A stretch of DNA of 64,000 nucleotides from Lingula anatina (Eukaryota; Brachiopoda; Lingulata; Lingulida; Lingulidae): assembly GCF_001039355.2 (NCBI RefSeq), contig NW_019775596.1, forward strand, positions 62,001 to 126,000, written 5' to 3'. Under the pieces are notes generated by a model. That model saw nothing but the letters and a program-made list of their open reading frames with translations. It was not told where the DNA came from and searched no databases. The position numbers and the translations under genes were made by a program. Below are positions 1 through 10,840 of the stretch, piece after piece (the first letter of the stretch is position 1; every line of letters begins with the position of its first letter).

Positions 1-574
1 GATTTCATATCAGATGTGGTTGCCAACTTTCACGACTTGGCACTCCAACTTAAACATTTTATGTACTACTAGTTAAAGTATATGTGCAAACATCTAGAGC
101 ATGTGTCAAAAAATATCAAACAGGAGTGCTAACGCCTGAGATTTCGTGCTAACATTCCAATAGCCCTTTACGTGTACATGTTCAAAATGTGCAGTTCAAA
201 TTAAGAAAGATTTGCAGGACAATACGACATTTTTTTCAAATTCAAAAAAAATTTGGATTTTAGTATGTGATAATTAAGACTATACAAAGAAATCTCGACT
301 ATATTGAAAAATATCCTAATAACATAGGCAATTATGCTTACTACGTGGTTGTAACCCCCACCGAGGTATGTAATCAGCTGAGCCATCCCCGATAAAAACA
401 ACATTTGAAGGGCAGAATCTACCAAAAAGACCAATCAGGGACTACTAAAGATGAAGTACTGTGAGAAAAAATAGTGATTTTTTCCAATTTTTTTTTCAAT
501 TCTTAGATGTTGCTAGGGTTAATTTTGGTGTCAATTAGCAGGCTAGCGTGTAAACTACTGCATTTTTTTTTCAG

Positions 575-864
575 GACCAGGTACAGGTGCCGTGCAGTAT
601 GGGACCTTTGGCGGAGGGAGTCACTGACTGTGAGCGGTGCAGGGGTTTGTTTACAAACAAGAGGGGTGCACGTGTTCAAGTACTGCCGGTAAGAAAAGTT
701 AATTTTCAGCAGTATATCTGTGTGCCATTGGGAGTTATATCAGTGTGTCTGCTGTCCATGGGGATAGGAAATGTATCACCAAATTATTTTTTCATGCCTT
801 TTTGCAGGCATTTCTTAATGACCGTCAATGCGAAATTATTTGGCGGTTTCTGCCCAGAAGCTAA
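575..864 (+). CDS. Unrecognised gene fragment, two 3' exons with a CxxC motif
   Basis: Two candidate exons join in phase. The first, 575-688, follows a strong acceptor (a T run then CAG) and ends at CCG|gtaaga; it is 114 nt, exactly 38 codons. The second, 808-864, follows a pyrimidine-rich acceptor ending in tttgcag and runs to TAA at 862-864. The joined peptide contains DCERCRGLF, a CxxC pair as in small zinc-binding modules, then a basic NKRGAR segment, and ends WRFLPRS. Any upstream exons would lie left of 575 or outside the window. I do not recognise the family; it could be the 3' end of a real gene, a domesticated transposon remnant, or chance. The evidence is limited to the splice sites, the matching phases and a protein-like composition. 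Confidence 0.33.
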
Positions 865-1273
865 CGCGGTTGCCGTTCCACAGGCGCCATTTGTTCTTGT
901 GCGCATGTCAACATATACGGCGCACTGAAACACTTGCTGGGCGCAATGAAGGCGAAATTGTGGCTTTTAGATAGAACTATATAAAAATTACTGTACCTGA
1001 ACGTCCCTTTATATGGTTTACACTGTTACCTACAATTAAATTCGCAGGATGCAAGTAATAAGCTTATTGAATCTGACCTTAGGTCCATGTGCAGGCGCTG
1101 GCCCAATCAGAGGATATTTTATTTATTTATTCATTTATTTATTTTTGTTCGCCGTTATTTATATGTTGTCATGTTGCTCACCATTGTTGTTAAAATACAA
1201 AAGCAAATGACCAATCTACATTGCAAATTGTGTTAGTTGCATGGAAATCACACGGTAACAAAGGACGAATAAG
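865..1273. other. Intergenic, nothing recognised
   Basis: AT-rich sequence with a short ATTT run near 1117-1144. I see no splice-flanked open frame, RNA gene or element ends here. Confidence 0.5.
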
Positions 1274-1487
1274 ACCCCATTCCCACATTTTTTAGATCAA
1301 TCTATCCCTGTGGAGAATCTCACTAGATTACTGTCAGTTTAGCCGGCTTAAGCGTCTGTCCCGCCTACTTAAAGCTGTAAGGGAGTAATTAACTATGGTA
1401 CTCGCTCGGCTGACTACAATTTAGCGTGAACCCCCAGGAAGTTAGGTCGATCCGGATGGATCGATCTAAATCTCTGGGAATGCACTC
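1274..1487. mobile_element. Palindromic MITE-like element, family P, copy 1
   Basis: An imperfect palindrome about 210 bp long. It starts near CCCCATTCCCAC and ends near ATCTCTGGGAATGC, with GATC-rich inner arms. Its core has the pattern GGCTTAAGCGTCTG, then AAAGCTGTAAGG, then TAATTAACT. The same arms and core order recur at about 5364-5636 and 19973-20205, so it is a dispersed family. No coding capacity is visible, and the exact ends and target duplication are unclear. Confidence 0.6.
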
Positions 1488-1705
1488 TAAGAGGCGACCA
1501 TGATGAAAGCTATGTATACTACGGCTTTCTGCGGCCTACTGTGTATCTACCCTCTACCAGGGAGACAGACTGATTTTCCACAGATATTCACAGATATGTC
1601 TATAGATAAATAGCCGGCCATTTTGACTTTCAGCATCAGCAAAAAATGTCCACAATAATAACTGCGGCCCTGGTAGAGGCAAGGGGTTACAACTCCTTGG
1701 TAGAG

Positions 1706-1872
1706 CAGGCCCGTAGCCAGGGGGGTTCGGGGGGTTCGAAAGATCCGCCCCTTTTGTCAGGAAAAGGTCCATTTTGGGTAAAATTTTACCTAGGTACACA
1801 CAAGTTTCATTGTAAAAGGTCCACTTTTTCAGAAAAAGAACCACCCTTTTGAATTTGCTGGCTACGGGCCTG
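1706..1872 (+). mobile_element. Short TIR element (MITE) with 5-bp target duplication, family G, copy 1
   Basis: A 167-bp element bounded by the inverted repeats CAGGCCCGTAGCCAG and CTGGCTACGGGCCTG. It is flanked on both sides by TAGAG (1701-1705 and 1873-1877), a 5-bp target-site duplication. Inside is a G-rich block (GGGGGGTTCGGGGGGTTCGAA) and a palindromic region built around AAAAGGTCCA. A second copy in the opposite orientation sits at 13781-13948 with its own 5-bp duplication. The CAGG...CCTG ends suggest a non-autonomous hAT-like element with 5-bp duplications; that superfamily assignment is an inference. Confidence 0.85.
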
Positions 1873-2113
1873 TAGAGGGTACTGTGTATCCACGAATTTA
1901 CGCTCGGAGACAAGGGTCTTGTTCATACCATCCAGCATAAAATGTAAATGTGGACACGTTTTGTCACTATCTTCCTTACGCCACTCAAACATTGTAGCCG
2001 ATCAACTCTGTACAGAGTAACTCTAAACAGCCAAACTCCGGACATTTGCCAAGTTCAGCCTCTCAGAACATACCTACAGATCCGCCCGCGGGTGCACAAC
2101 CACCACCTCTTTG

Positions 2114-2298
2114 GGCACATTCAGAACAAGCTGATTTGCGGACTAGTAGACCCGTGGGCCAAATATGGCGCCACCCATTTGAAAGCGTGCCGAGATTTAG
2201 TTGCTCTGCCCCTGCATGGACGGTGATCATGGGATCACCTTGGGAGCGCCATATTTGATACGCGGACTAGGTAGTCTGCGGATCAACTTTTTTGCGAA
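2114..2298 (+). mobile_element. TIR element, family R, copy 1
   Basis: The left arm reads GCACATTCAGAACAAGCTG followed by TTGCGGACTAG. The right arm carries the complement (CGCGGACTAGGTAGTCTGCG and GATCAACTT). Just inside both arms is an AAATATGGCGC-type block in inverted orientation. The same left arm recurs at 7400 with a related right arm near 7650-7690. No coding capacity is visible. The boundaries are approximate because the arms are imperfect. Confidence 0.6.
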
Positions 2299-3311
2299 GG
2301 CTCTCTTTGTCAATAAACAGGGAGCAGCCGTCACTTGGTAGCAATTTGAACCACTTTTCGTACTTTTAATCAAACTCGCGCTGATTAATCCCTTCGATCG
2401 GTTTGGATTAAAGGTACATACGAACCGAGCATCGGTGGAGCGTGGATTCCCAGTAACACCTGTAAACCACTACTACTAGTTTCTTATACGACTCAAATAA
2501 ATTCGACATGCCAAGGGATAAAATGAATAGATCACTCGATCAGCCATAAAAGACCTTTAGACTGCTCCTTTCTTTAAATTTTTGGTCGGAAATTTAACCT
2601 ATTTTCGTGACCTACTTTTCTGCCAAATTGACATACAGCATAGAATGCTAGCAGAAAAATCTATTCAAACATCATTTTCGGGTAAAATTAAACAATGCCT
2701 TTTGGTAGTTCTCATAGTTATACTACTTGAAACTGTATGCTGGCATTTGGTCGGTTTTTTGGCGAAAAATTAACTTTGTATGCATTTTAATGACAATACA
2801 GCCAAGTAGCATGAAATAAGGAGGGGAAGGAAGAGAATTGTGTACCATAAATAACACTACAGCAGTATAGTAAAACTAAATGAAGTAAAATAAAGAAGTT
2901 ATAGAAAAATACATTTTATTTTTGATAAATTATCGTATGTAATAATGGCTTGGCCTTTAGACATACATGTGATTATTAAATTGGGTAAACATTCACTTAT
3001 CAAATACAAAAGTGTATACAAAATACAAAAACGTCAAAAATATTTTATATCCTGAAGTTTCCTAGGATATATACGTGAGATACTTGCTGACATCGGTAAA
3101 AAATACACATAACAATTAAATATCACAACAGATCTATTCATTAAAAGTATAATGAATGAACACACGCACACGCACACACACACACATATATACATTCATT
3201 TACACATTTGCAGTTCACATTTACCATTTCAGCTCACTTTCTGCCCCTTTTTCTTATCTTTTTATAATTTATGTGGAATGAAGATATGCATGGTAATTTT
3301 CACCACGAGCC
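2299..3311. other. Intergenic, low-complexity and AT-rich
   Basis: No credible exon was seen. An open frame at 2582-2773 has no splice context or recognisable protein character. A short CA-rich tract lies at about 3162-3185. Confidence 0.5.
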
Positions 3312-3317
3312 TTTATT
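3312..3317 (-). terminator. Poly(A) signal AATAAA for the IL-17-like gene
   Basis: On the minus strand AATAAA lies about 80 bp beyond the stop codon of the IL-17-like reading frame (TAG at 3399-3397), a usual distance for the end of a short 3' UTR. Confidence 0.5.
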
Positions 3318-3359
3318 TTAATGCCTTTTCATTTCATGCCCTTGAAAGATTGTTGTGTA

Positions 3360-3379
3360 CTCTCTCTCTCTCTCTCTCT
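3360..3379. repeat. (CT)n microsatellite
   Basis: A short run of TC dinucleotides in the predicted 3' UTR of the minus-strand IL-17-like gene. Confidence 0.9.
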
Positions 3380-3396
3380 GGGTGACACTAATTGAC

Positions 3397-6252
3397 CTAG
3401 TCTATCATTGGTGGCGGATGGTCTTCTTCATCTTCCGTTGTGGTTCTTTCGTTGGAAGATTTACGGACCAAGTTTGTTTTCACACAAGCAACGGGAATGC
3501 TTTGGTGGGATTTTATTAAGCCGTTCTCTCCGTCGCCGGGACTTTTGCGATGTACTTCCATGTTGTACAGGACACGCTCGCATTGAAATCCTGGCGAGAA
3601 TTCGTTGCTGTTCAGGCACATGGCGACGTTTATATATACAGGTAACCTAGGAGTGCAGAAAAAAGGGAAAATTATTGGATTAACATGTTATAAGAAAATT
3701 GGGTATCTCCGACTGCCGTGCGAAATGCCACCAGGACAGAATTTCTTACTGGATTATGACCACTTGGAAATCGAATTAAACAATTCTCGCAAAAAAGTAA
3801 CAGAAGAAAAGGGTGCAGTGTTTAACCTTCATCATAATTTACACTGGTGAAGCTTGAAATTAAATTTTACCATAAAATATTGTCAAAACCCTAACTTTGG
3901 AGGAGGTAGCAGTCGGCAAAAATTGGTTCTCCAAGCAAAGACAAGTCCGGAGCTTAATTTTTAAAGCTTACTGTATAAAGTGTCATTAAAAGAATACATA
4001 ATTGAATTTTTATCTTGAAAGGATATTTTTTCGGCCATACTGGATTTAATGGCCATGTTGAAATTTTCAGACATTCCCCTAAATCGAAAATTGCTTAGAA
4101 TCCCGTTCTCATGCATGGTGGTAAAATACACATTTTTTCATCAAATTGCTGGACAATAGGGCCATTCATTCACAGCATTTGGAATTGCGATTATCGCCTA
4201 ATCGCGATTCCATCGATGTAAAGACTCTTCTGTGAACGCAATAGCGTTGCCAGATCGAATCCAAAATAATCAACCCCAAGAGTAAAATTATATCATTGTT
4301 AAAACTTTTTACCGGGGCATAAAATCTCTAATGTGAGCGCAAGAAGCAGATGTTGTTGTGACAAGCGAGTGCGCAGTTTCCTGTATGTCCAGTCGAATGT
4401 GAAAGAAAACGCACCACGCGAAACCAAGTATTTTATACACCAAAAAGAATATCGTGAACATCGAAAACAAAAGCATGATTGTAGAGACTGAAAACTTGAG
4501 CACATTCAACAGGAAATACCGTGGCTCCCCTAGTGAGCGCCAGTACTATTACCACATCTAGCAAAAGTGAATAGCTATTTTGTTTTTATGCGTGAAAGCA
4601 AAAAAGCGAAACTTAGAAAAGGGCGTGATAATCGCGATTTTCTTAATTTCGATCACCTTGCTATGTTTGAATGTGTCTAATTTATATGTAGGAGTGTATG
4701 CACGCGTCTATGTATGCGTCAGCTACGGTGTATCAAGAGTGTTTCGTGTTGTAGTGAACNAGCAAAAGTGAATAGCTATTTTGTTTTTATGCGTGAAAGC
4801 AAAAAAGCGAAACTTAGAAAAGGGCGTGATAATCGCGATTTTCTTAATTTCGATCACCTTGCTATGTTTGAATGTGTCTAATTTATATGTAGGAGTGTAT
4901 GCACGCGTCTATGTATGCGTCAGCTACGGTGCATCAAGAGTGTTTCGTGTTGTAGTGAACCGTTAATAGTACTGATAGTCTAAATTTGCATGCATGTGAT
5001 TTGCATATTTGTTTAATTGTTTAAGTTATTGAAAAGTATATAAGCATGGCACGTTGCATGTCAGTTATGGAAGTTCATTTAAAATGTAAATTAAGATCGA
5101 GTATAAAAGCAGCAACAAAGCCACAGAGGGGGAGAGATATATAGAAGACTTAGAGATAGACATATAGATAGAGACATACAGATATAGATACGTATATATA
5201 TATATAGAGAGAGAGATGGAGAAAGAGAGCAAAGACCTGAGTTGTACAGTCAGTTGAATAAACCATGTAGAAGGGTAAACCACACCTGCCTGTCTCAGTT
5301 GTCTTACTGGTGAAAAAGAAATCTAAGAACCTGACTAACCAACCGGCAGGTTATTACAGTGTGTATAGACTGGGTTCCCATACCTATATCGATCTAACAG
5401 GATCGATCCATCTCCTAGGGGTTTCTCGCAAAATTGCTTTCAGCTTAAGCGGTTTAGGTCTGGAACGCCTACCGAAGCTGCTATACGATAATTAACCGTA
5501 ATAACCCCCTACCAGCTTCGGTACTCGTGACAGACATCTAAGCTGCTTCAGTTGATTGCATTTTAGCAAGAATCCCCTTGGAGATAGATCGATCCACAGT
5601 TTGTACGATAGGGGTCTGGGATTGATCCCTATAGGCTAATGAGTATCATTCGGGACACGGTGCATGCGCGAGAGTTGAACATGTGATAATGTGTTATAAC
5701 CATTATCATCATTACTTGTAGTTGTGAAATCGAGAAACTGCATGTCATGGTATGAAGCATGATAATCATATTGAACATTGTAATTGTGAGCGACACTTAA
5801 GGGAATAAAAAAGAACGAGAAATAAGAGAATGTTTGCAAGCACAGGAAGGCGGAAAGATCCACAGACCTTCAGACAACCACTGATTCCCAAAATAATTTT
5901 TTTAAGAAAAAAAAATTAATAGCGTAACAAATAAATAAATAAGCGAAAAATTAATTAATTAATTAATTAATTAATTAATTAATTAATAGTTAATACATTC
6001 CCTAGAGACCTTTACCTACCTATTCTCATCTATATTCACACAATAATACCACGGGCAGTCCGTGTGCACACCTTCCAGCTTTCTCTGGTCTTTCTCCGGA
6101 CACCTTTCATGACCTGTTTGGCGTACGTTTCTCGACTTGCTGGCAAGTTTAGCGTGCTCTTCTGAGGCTGGAGCGGCAATGATTTTCCCAGTGAGGATAG
6201 CCAGTACTACCACAACTATTTTAACTTCTTGTCTCTGGAAACAATAAACCAT
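3397..6252 (-). CDS. Interleukin-17-like secreted cytokine, split gene
   Basis: Two exons join in phase on the minus strand. Exon A runs from 6234 to 6020 after a strong acceptor (TTGTTTCCAG) and ends at AATAG|gtaggt. It encodes a basic lead, a hydrophobic signal segment (VKIVVVVLAILTGKIIAAP), a possible processing site (NVRQ), and then DCPWYYCVNIDENR. Exon B runs from 3646 to 3397 after CTCCTAG and continues LPVYINVAMC, QCERVLYNMEVHR and SHQSIPVACV, to a stop at 3399-3397. The CPW-Y-D-NR-P start, the C-xx-V-Y-M-V-x-R strand and the IPVAC strand are in the order seen in the IL-17 cystine-knot fold. The start is uncertain: an unspliced ATG at 6252-6250 would give 160 aa, but the acceptor suggests a separate upstream first exon carrying the Met. 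The second Cys of the usual final VxCxC pair is replaced (ACVK). The tail is acidic and unusual (TTTEDEEDHPPP). In other animals IL-17 ligands bind IL-17 receptors in mucosal immunity. Confidence 0.75.
4560..4960. repeat. 200-bp direct duplication separated by a single N
   Basis: Positions 4560-4759 and 4761-4960 are the same 200 bp apart from a T/C difference late in the unit (cggtgTatc versus cggtgCatc). The join is one N at 4760. This looks like two overlapping contig ends, perhaps two alleles, that were abutted rather than merged. It lies in the intron of the IL-17-like gene. Confidence 0.85.
5115..5226. repeat. GATA/GA-rich low-complexity tract
   Basis: Degenerate GATAGA, TATA and GAGA runs with no gene content, lying in the intron of the IL-17-like gene. 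Confidence 0.8.
5364..5636. mobile_element. Palindromic MITE-like element, family P, copy 2
   Basis: The left arm is AGACTGGGTTCCCAT, then ATCGATCTAACAGGATCGAT, then TTTCTCGCAAAATTGC. The right arm is the near complement (GCATTTTAGCAAGAATCCCC, then GAGATAGATCGATCC, then TGGGATTGATCCC). The core has CTTAAGCGGTTTAGG, AAGCTGCTA and ATAATTAACC in the same order as in the other two copies. It is inserted in the intron of the IL-17-like gene. Confidence 0.65.
5948..5989. repeat. (AATT)n microsatellite
   Basis: About ten tandem TTAA/AATT units. Confidence 0.95.
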
Positions 6253-7399
6253 AAGTTATGATATCGACGCGATGGATAATTCATTTTCAACTCAATCCTT
6301 TTAATGCAAATATCCCTACGACACGCATATTATGAACCGAGCGGTTCAGCATATGTATCTAATCGGTCTAATTCAGCAAATATACCTAGTTACCGTGGCG
6401 CAATGGCTGCTAATAAATAATTATACAAACGTGGTTCAAGGACGCAGTTACTTGCGGAAGTACAACATCGCAAAAATGTGCAAGTTAAAAAAAAACTTCT
6501 GCTGTAAACTTTGAATACTGACTTCAAGGCCTCCGCAGAAAGAGACTGTTCTCCAAAAAAAGAAACTTATGAATTCTTTCATGAAATATTGACATCTGTT
6601 ATCCATTCGCCGATCCGATTTCATCATACAAGCCGTGCTAAACTCATCAACAGCTTAATCTATGGCAGGGAAAAAACATGTCGTTTCCACCATTTGAAAA
6701 CAGCTTTAGTTAATGAAAGTGACGTTTTGGCTCCTAATTTGAACGCTATAGTGATTAAAATTCTCGGAAATGGTAGGAATAACGTATTAAATACAGGTCA
6801 ATAGTGCCGCATCATATATGAATGAATAGGAGCGGCTACAGCTATCATTTATGCCGCGGCAAATAATTTGCTCAGTTTACAGCCCTGTATTCTGCGGGAG
6901 TGGGGTAGTTTTTTCTGAGAAAAAGTGACCCCCCCCCCCATTATAGTTGACCCCACTTGATAAATGGCATAGGACCTAGAGATTCTTTTAAGACCCCCCC
7001 CCCCAAATCCCCTTCTACGGACCTGATTAAATCATAGAAATGACTTTCATTGACGGTGTCATTAACTACAACCATTATTGTCTGATCGTCAATATGTTCA
7101 ATTATGATAAAACTACTTGTTCGCAGCACAAAGTATATTGCACCGGAACGATGATTCATATCAAAATAATATCAAAACGAACGAACGCAAAAGCACATTC
7201 ATTGTATGGGATGGTCGGAGACTCTCCTGACATGGAATTTCTACGTTTTCGCTGACATGAATCACACGGAGCTAGAAACACTGCAGTTAGAATGTGGTCA
7301 AAGAGAGCACTTAACTTTGAGTTTTAATTCCAATGAGCCAGGTCATCGCATGATTCAAGTATACCTTTTTTTTGGAAAGTTTCGTTGCAGGATAGCATT
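6253..7399. other. Intergenic or 5' flank of the IL-17-like gene
   Basis: If the IL-17-like transcript has a separate first exon with its start codon, it should lie here or further right on the minus strand; I could not identify it. Two C runs occur near 6930-6940 and 6993-7004. Open frames at 6511-6804 and 7040-7255 have no splice context or recognisable content. Confidence 0.4.
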
Positions 7400-7690
7400 A
7401 GCACATTCAGAACAAGCTGTTCCGCGGACTAGTGTCAGACCCGCAGATGAAATATGACCAACCCACTTAAAATCAAAGCCGACCAATCCGCTGATGATCT
7501 CTCCCTGCCTGCGCATGCGCCGTCCCTGCAGTAGCTTAGCAATTAAACCTCGGAGCAGTGATTTTATCCGTTTAATGGCGCGTGTGGAGGCGGGGAGACC
7601 ACAAGGGGATTAAGCGGTTTGCATTTTAGTGGGGTCGGCCATATTTCATCCCCGGATTTGTTAGTCCGCGGATCATCTGTCCTGAATGCG
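7400..7690 (+). mobile_element. TIR element, family R, copy 2
   Basis: The left arm is GCACATTCAGAACAAGCTG, then TCCGCGGACTAGTG, then GCAGATGAAATATG. The right arm is its imperfect complement (CATATTTCATC, then TTAGTCCGCGGATCATCTG, then CCTGAATGC), giving arms of about 60 bp. The interior near 7508-7520 contains TGCGCATGCGCC, a perfect match to the NRF-1 binding palindrome. No coding capacity is visible. Confidence 0.65.
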
Positions 7691-8217
7691 AATTCATTTC
7701 CGAATGCTTGATTAGTAATGAAGCCTTTTTTTCCCACCGAACCGTCCAGCCGCCATTTGGACGGCCACCGGTAGCACCGGACCGTCTAAACTTTCAAAGA
7801 CGGTTGGGCGGGTTACGAAATTTTTGAAAAATGGCGGCTTGGATTGTCGGGAGGGCCGTGGACAGTCTTCGATATTCTCAATAAAGTACTTTGGTCGTCA
7901 GTGAGAGACCCGGAAGCATTTAGCCTTTTAACCCCCCCCCCCTCTCTCACGGAACTTGGAAAAGTTGGACTCCCTGAAATTTTGTAAGAAATTTAAGATG
8001 GTAATATAATCTTGGACGGCCGGTACCCCTTATCCTTGGAAAAGTCCTGTTAGTAATCAAAACACTTCTGGGAGGTTTTCTGCTTGTATTAAACTTAATG
8101 TCCAAAGCTCACTCATGATTGGTGTTAAATGTCGTGAACTTAACAGACGCGAAAAGAAATAAAAAACAAAACAGGAACACGGAGGGGTTAAAGTACATGT
8201 AGTAAGGTCATGGGTTT

Positions 8218-8263
8218 TCTCTCTCTCTCTCTCTCTCTCTCGCTCGCTCGCTCGCTCTCTCTC
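8218..8263. repeat. (TC)n/(GCTC)n microsatellite
   Basis: TC dinucleotide run interrupted by a GCTC stretch. Confidence 0.95.
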
Positions 8264-10804
8264 ATCTAATGTAACAGCTTAGAGATTGTCATAATATTTT
8301 GGAAAATTAACTGCATTTAAAGAAATAATATAAAAGAAAGAAAGAATCACTTTTTACACAACACTGACTCTCTTCGTCACTTACCGGTATGCAGAAGCCC
8401 ATGGTTACGATTCGTTTTTGGCTGATGTTAATATAAAGATATATCCGAACGTGTGTAGATAAATACTGTGGTATAATTATGTTATACTAATTACTGCTGT
8501 TAGTATAGACGTCAGTGGTATACCAGAATTACACCACGTATTTATATAGGATATTTTCAATCAGGATATTTGTCATTCGTTTGGTAAATTTAGTCTATAA
8601 ATAGAGAAGGGACTGGCACAAAAGAAAAAGAAGAAGAAGAAGAATATCTTTATAATTGCTCATTTATCAAATCTAAAGAAAATCAGGAAATTTTTCAGGA
8701 AAAGGTCAAATTTCGTTCTTGACTTTTTCCTGCTCAAAATTCCACAGTTTCAACTGGTCGTGACTAATTGTCACTTTTTATTGTTTGACATGAAGTAAAG
8801 GAAGACAAGCTTTAATCTTTATTTATTCTTTTGTCTGAACATGTGATATAATCCCATGGTTAAAACTATTCCCACTCATCGCCTGTAGTTATAGTAGCCC
8901 GGTGTAACGTTACAGAGAGCCCCCCATGACAGAGAATCCGCTTCCCATTCATTTGTACAGGCAGTCACCCTCGCTCTATATTTTGACCCACTTAAGGTCA
9001 ATAACCCTAACCATTACAGCTAAATGGAGGACAGACTTTCTGTTACAAAGACCCTCAATTTCGTTACACCGGCTGCGGTTTCCGAGGAGAGGGGGGGGGG
9101 GGGGCAACGTCCGTCACCCCTACTGAACCAGTACTTTGGGGGATATAAATGACTGTGGAATGATATGCTCCTGGTATCATTTTATTAACATCAAATTTCA
9201 CAAAAAGACCAACAATACAATTCCATGGTGCAGCGGTTTTATACTCATTAATCACATTATAAGTAGACCAGGCATTATAACTACTCAAGATCTACCTACT
9301 TTGATTACCCTGATTCAGGGGGTGACACTTCTATTGTCCATTGTGTGTGCCTTAAAAAATTTTATAATGTAAAATACGGCTGGGTGATAGTGCATGGTAT
9401 TTTTTTAAATTCTACGAAATGATGCAAATTTGTAAAGACAAACTGTTTTCAATTCTGGCTCACTCCTCTACAACCTAGAAATAAAAGAAAGAATACATAT
9501 AACCATGTGAACAGGACTGAATAAAATGAAAAAAAAAAGAATTTCAACCTCAGAAGAATAGAATAGTACGTACGCAAGTAAATGCCCATTTTTCCTTGAT
9601 TATGATGAGAGATATGGAATAACTTTATAGAAAATATATCACAAAACTTACAAAAACGGGGAATTGTCTGCCGAAATGAAAGGAATCAACAAAGTAACAA
9701 AAAGGCACAGAAAGTTCAGAAAGTTTGTATTCAATTTCAATTTCCATAAATACATTTATTAACGCCTAAATGATGGATCAAAAAGTTCTTTAAATGTCAC
9801 TTCAGTTTTGTGAAAAAAAAAGCATATAGCCCCAATTAAAAGACTATTGATTAAAACGTACAGATGTGTAATGCTATTAGTCATTATTAATCCTTTTTAT
9901 TACAATACACCTACTAGAAAACGTCTCATAGAGACATCCTGTGTTTGCGGGTTGAGAGTAAACTTAAACCTGACTAACAAAGGCAGCATCAAATCCGCTC
10001 AGTTAAATTAACAGAAAACTTTAAAGAGTATAAAAATTATATTTAAAAAAAATATAATTGTTATTCTTACGTGTATTTGGTTTAATGTGAGAGTTAGACT
10101 GTTTTTTTTTTAAGTATCACAATCTTTTTAACATTTTAGATTTCATAGAACTTGATAATTCTGATTTTTAAAGAGTGCTTATCTCTTTATATGTAAAGTC
10201 TACTGAACATTTTAAATGGAATTTTAGATTTTAAATAAATATATCATTATATCATTGGTAATATTATTACTTTGGAAATATTTTCATAAGTATTTTTGGT
10301 CTGCTCGTTTGTATGAAGTCACATTTTTGTTTCATAATGGAGGCCGTAATTTTTGGAAACCCAGATTTATAATCAATCCAGGATGAAACCTATTGATTTT
10401 CATTAGGATCATGTTTACTGTCAATATGTTAAAAAACCCAAAGCTTTAAAATAAACATGGGTAAATTTTTATTGATTGGTAATTGATCCAGGAAGAACCC
10501 TACTTATTTTCAGTATGATCATATTTGTCTTTGCGTAAACACATTTCAAAGTTTTGGAATAAACATTGGCAAAGAAAGTTGGCGATTTAAAAAAAATCTG
10601 TACTTTTTTATTTTGGCAGTAATTTCATCAAATTGCGTGACCTGATAGATAACAGATAGGGCCTACTAAGTGATGACTCCTCTCAACGTGTCATGTTTCA
10701 CTAGATCGGGTACTGATTGAGACCGAGTGCACCACGATAATTGTTGTAAATTTAATGGATTACGCCTTCACTAATTGCAAGTGCTAAGTTAAGTAGAATC
10801 AAAT

Positions 10805-10808
<4 letters not shown>

Positions 10809-10839
<31 letters not shown>
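10809..10839. repeat. A31 homopolymer
   Basis: Thirty-one consecutive A residues. It could be the tail of a retrotransposed sequence, but I see no recognisable source sequence or target duplication next to it. Confidence 0.9.

Positions 10840-10840
<1 letters not shown>

Noticed and set aside
1-72. Open frame from the window edge to TAG (starts DFISDVVANFHDL)
   Set aside because: Only 23 codons with no visible splice site; could be a last exon of a gene to the left but cannot be supported.
587-928. Unspliced open frame across 587-928
   Set aside because: It runs in a different frame from the splice-supported exons at 575-688 and 808-864 and shows no recognisable protein.
6393-6443. tRNA-like A-box (TGGCGCAATGG) and B-box-like (GGTTCAAGGAC) words
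   Set aside because: No cloverleaf can be drawn and the B box departs from GGTTCGANTCC; at most a decayed tRNA-derived SINE.
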